NCBI GenBank assembly: GCA_020026215.1
Contig: JAHHQT010000039.1
Location: forward strand, 1 to 16,469
DNA from: Muribaculaceae bacterium
GTDB lineage: Bacteria > Bacteroidota > Bacteroidia > Bacteroidales > Muribaculaceae
Direction: 5' to 3'
Length of the DNA: 16,469 bases
The notes below the pieces were generated by a model. The model did no database searches. It worked only from the letters and a program-made list of their open reading frames with translations, and had not been told where the DNA came from. Within the stretch, counting starts at the first letter, position 1. The number at the start of each line of letters is the position of its first letter. Shown here piece after piece: positions 15,377 through 16,469 of this stretch. The position numbers and the translations under genes were made by a program.

Positions 15377-16469
15377 TTATTTAATATCAAAATATTCTCT
15401 GTATCTGTCATACAAATGTCCTGCCTGAATATATGCAGACTGCGGACTCATAAAGTGTGAAAATTCAAAAGTGATGGCTTTGTCATATCCAGCACGTTTG
15501 GCAGCTTCCAATTTCATGCGAAGTTTGTCGAACTTAATTGGAAAGAACTTAATCGGCATATCCCGGTCAAAACTTTCGGCATTAGTCCAACATTCCATAT
15601 TGTATTTATCTGCCAATTTTTTATTTACTGAGAAGAAAGCATCCAATTCATCGTAGTCGATATGCCCATCTTGGAAAGCACAAGCATCCACAACATCATG
15701 GATACCGTCGAATATTTCATCCCATTCTTTTTCGTGTTGTTGTACAGAAACAGCATCAGCCTTGGTCAAAGTTCCAGAACTTGCCATAACAGCCTTTTTC
15801 CCATCGATCCACGGAGAAATAAAGGTAGGCAAGCCATTGGAAACATCTTTACACTGTTTACCCATATCATGGAAAGCACTGATAGCGCCCTTGGTCGCAC
15901 GACTGATTTCACCACTGATGTACCAACCACCGAAACTCTTATGTCGTTTACCATAGTTTTCCCAGACCTCATCAATAACGTATTTATTGTCTTCCACTTC
16001 CCATGACAAATCTCCGGTATCCCAATAACGGCCGGAGTCATAAAGTCCAAAATAGAACTTCATGCCATATTTATCAGCAAGACTTAGGAACAACTCCAAT
16101 AAGTCCATAGAAGGCATATAACATCCCTTCTTTAATAAATATTTTGAAGGATAAGTGATAAATTTACGATAACCAGAGCGAATCATGATTACTGTATCAA
16201 TCCCAATTCTTTTCATGTATTGAAAATCTTGATCCCATTCCTTGTAACCCCAGTTTTGATGTGGAATGTCATGTGAAATCTCATCAAGGAATGTACCTGT
16301 AATTTTCAGGCCTTGATTTTTTGGTACAATCAATTTTGATTCTGACTCTTTTATAGATTTTAGATTTTCATCTAATTTTGTTTCTGCACCAAGCATCGAT
16401 GGAAATACAGCCAAAGACGCACCGGCTAAAACAGATTTCTTTAAGAAATCTCTTCGATTAGTATTACTC
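15377..16469 (-). CDS. Tat-exported DUF4434 TIM-barrel protein, N-terminus cut by window edge
   Basis: First visible gene of the carbohydrate operon. The frame is open to the right edge; only the first few residues, including the start, are missing. The visible N-terminus is a twin-arginine signal, NRRDFLKKS followed by hydrophobic VLAGASLAVFPSMLGA, so the protein is exported folded, possibly with a cofactor or metal. The mature part (~335 residues) matches DUF4434, a glycoside-hydrolase-like TIM barrel: GLKITGTFLDEISHDIPHQN, EWDQDFQYMKRIGIDTVIMI, MKFYFGLYDSGRYW, SFGGWYISGEIS, ACAFQDGHIDYDE, MECWTNAESFDRD and AITFEFSHFMSP. Glu in ISGEIS and Glu in NAESF lie at strand ends where retaining-type hydrolases keep acid/base and nucleophile, but no activity is established. 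A start at an internal TTG (16414) would drop the Tat motif and is rejected. It precedes the sugar porter gene by 39 nt. Confidence 0.8.
   Translation of the reverse strand, partial: SNTNRRDFLKKSVLAGASLAVFPSMLGAETKLDENLKSIKESESKLIVPKNQGLKITGTFLDEISHDIPHQNWGYKEWDQDFQYMKRIGIDTVIMIRSGYRKFITYPSKYLLKKGCYMPSMDLLELFLSLADKYGMKFYFGLYDSGRYWDTGDLSWEVEDNKYVIDEVWENYGKRHKSFGGWYISGEISRATKGAISAFHDMGKQCKDVSNGLPTFISPWIDGKKAVMASSGTLTKADAVSVQQHEKEWDEIFDGIHDVVDACAFQDGHIDYDELDAFFSVNKKLADKYNMECWTNAESFDRDMPIKFFPIKFDKLRMKLEAAKRAGYDKAITFEFSHFMSPQSAYIQAGHLYDRYREYFDIK

Noticed and set aside
1..16469. CRISPR arrays, insertion sequences, tRNA or rRNA genes
   Set aside because: No spaced direct repeats, transposase frames, or RNA-gene signatures were seen on either strand by eye.

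Overview
The window comes from a low-GC member of the Bacteroidales, most likely Bacteroides, Phocaeicola or a close relative. The evidence is the protein families (a TonB receptor with a carboxypeptidase-regulatory N-domain, DUF4491, DUF4876, GLUG-repeat and T9SS-like C-terminal domains), A-rich leaders without Shine-Dalgarno motifs, and several copies of the Bacteroidetes -7 promoter element TAnnTTTG.

Layout. (1) Positions 1-1588, minus strand: an enolase gene that runs off the left edge, preceded by a small FlK-like hot-dog thioesterase gene. (2) 1804-2157, plus: a small DUF4491 membrane protein, followed by a probable terminator. (3) 2350-11204, plus: a tightly packed five-gene cell-envelope operon (gaps of 10-13 nt) with a good promoter in front and a strong bidirectional terminator behind. 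It encodes a TonB-dependent receptor, a DUF4876-type surface lipoprotein, a second outer-membrane beta-barrel protein (DUF6850-like), a secreted FN3/jelly-roll protein and a secreted GLUG-repeat protein. The last two share a T9SS-like C-terminal domain. Two genes are interrupted: the receptor by a one-base frameshift near 3057-3065 and the barrel by an in-frame TAA at 7012. (4) 11276-12633, minus: a radical SAM gene overlapping a YhhQ/Vut_1 transporter gene by one base, a plausible queuosine/queuine salvage pair. Its promoter sits in a perfect 12-bp inverted repeat. (5) 12738-16469, minus: a carbohydrate operon with a Tat-exported DUF4434 TIM-barrel protein (running off the right edge), a XylE-like sugar porter and an RnBP-like N-acylglucosamine 2-epimerase, closed by an intrinsic terminator.

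How the genes fit together. The central operon looks like an outer-membrane uptake and surface-display system of unknown substrate. If the two lesions are real, it is decaying or silenced in this strain. The salvage pair would import a queuosine precursor and convert it to a usable base. The right-hand operon fits a path in which a periplasmic enzyme releases or binds a sugar, the sugar porter imports it, and the epimerase interconverts GlcNAc and ManNAc or a similar sugar. No tRNA, rRNA, CRISPR array or transposase gene was seen. No gene-free stretch exceeds 300 bases.
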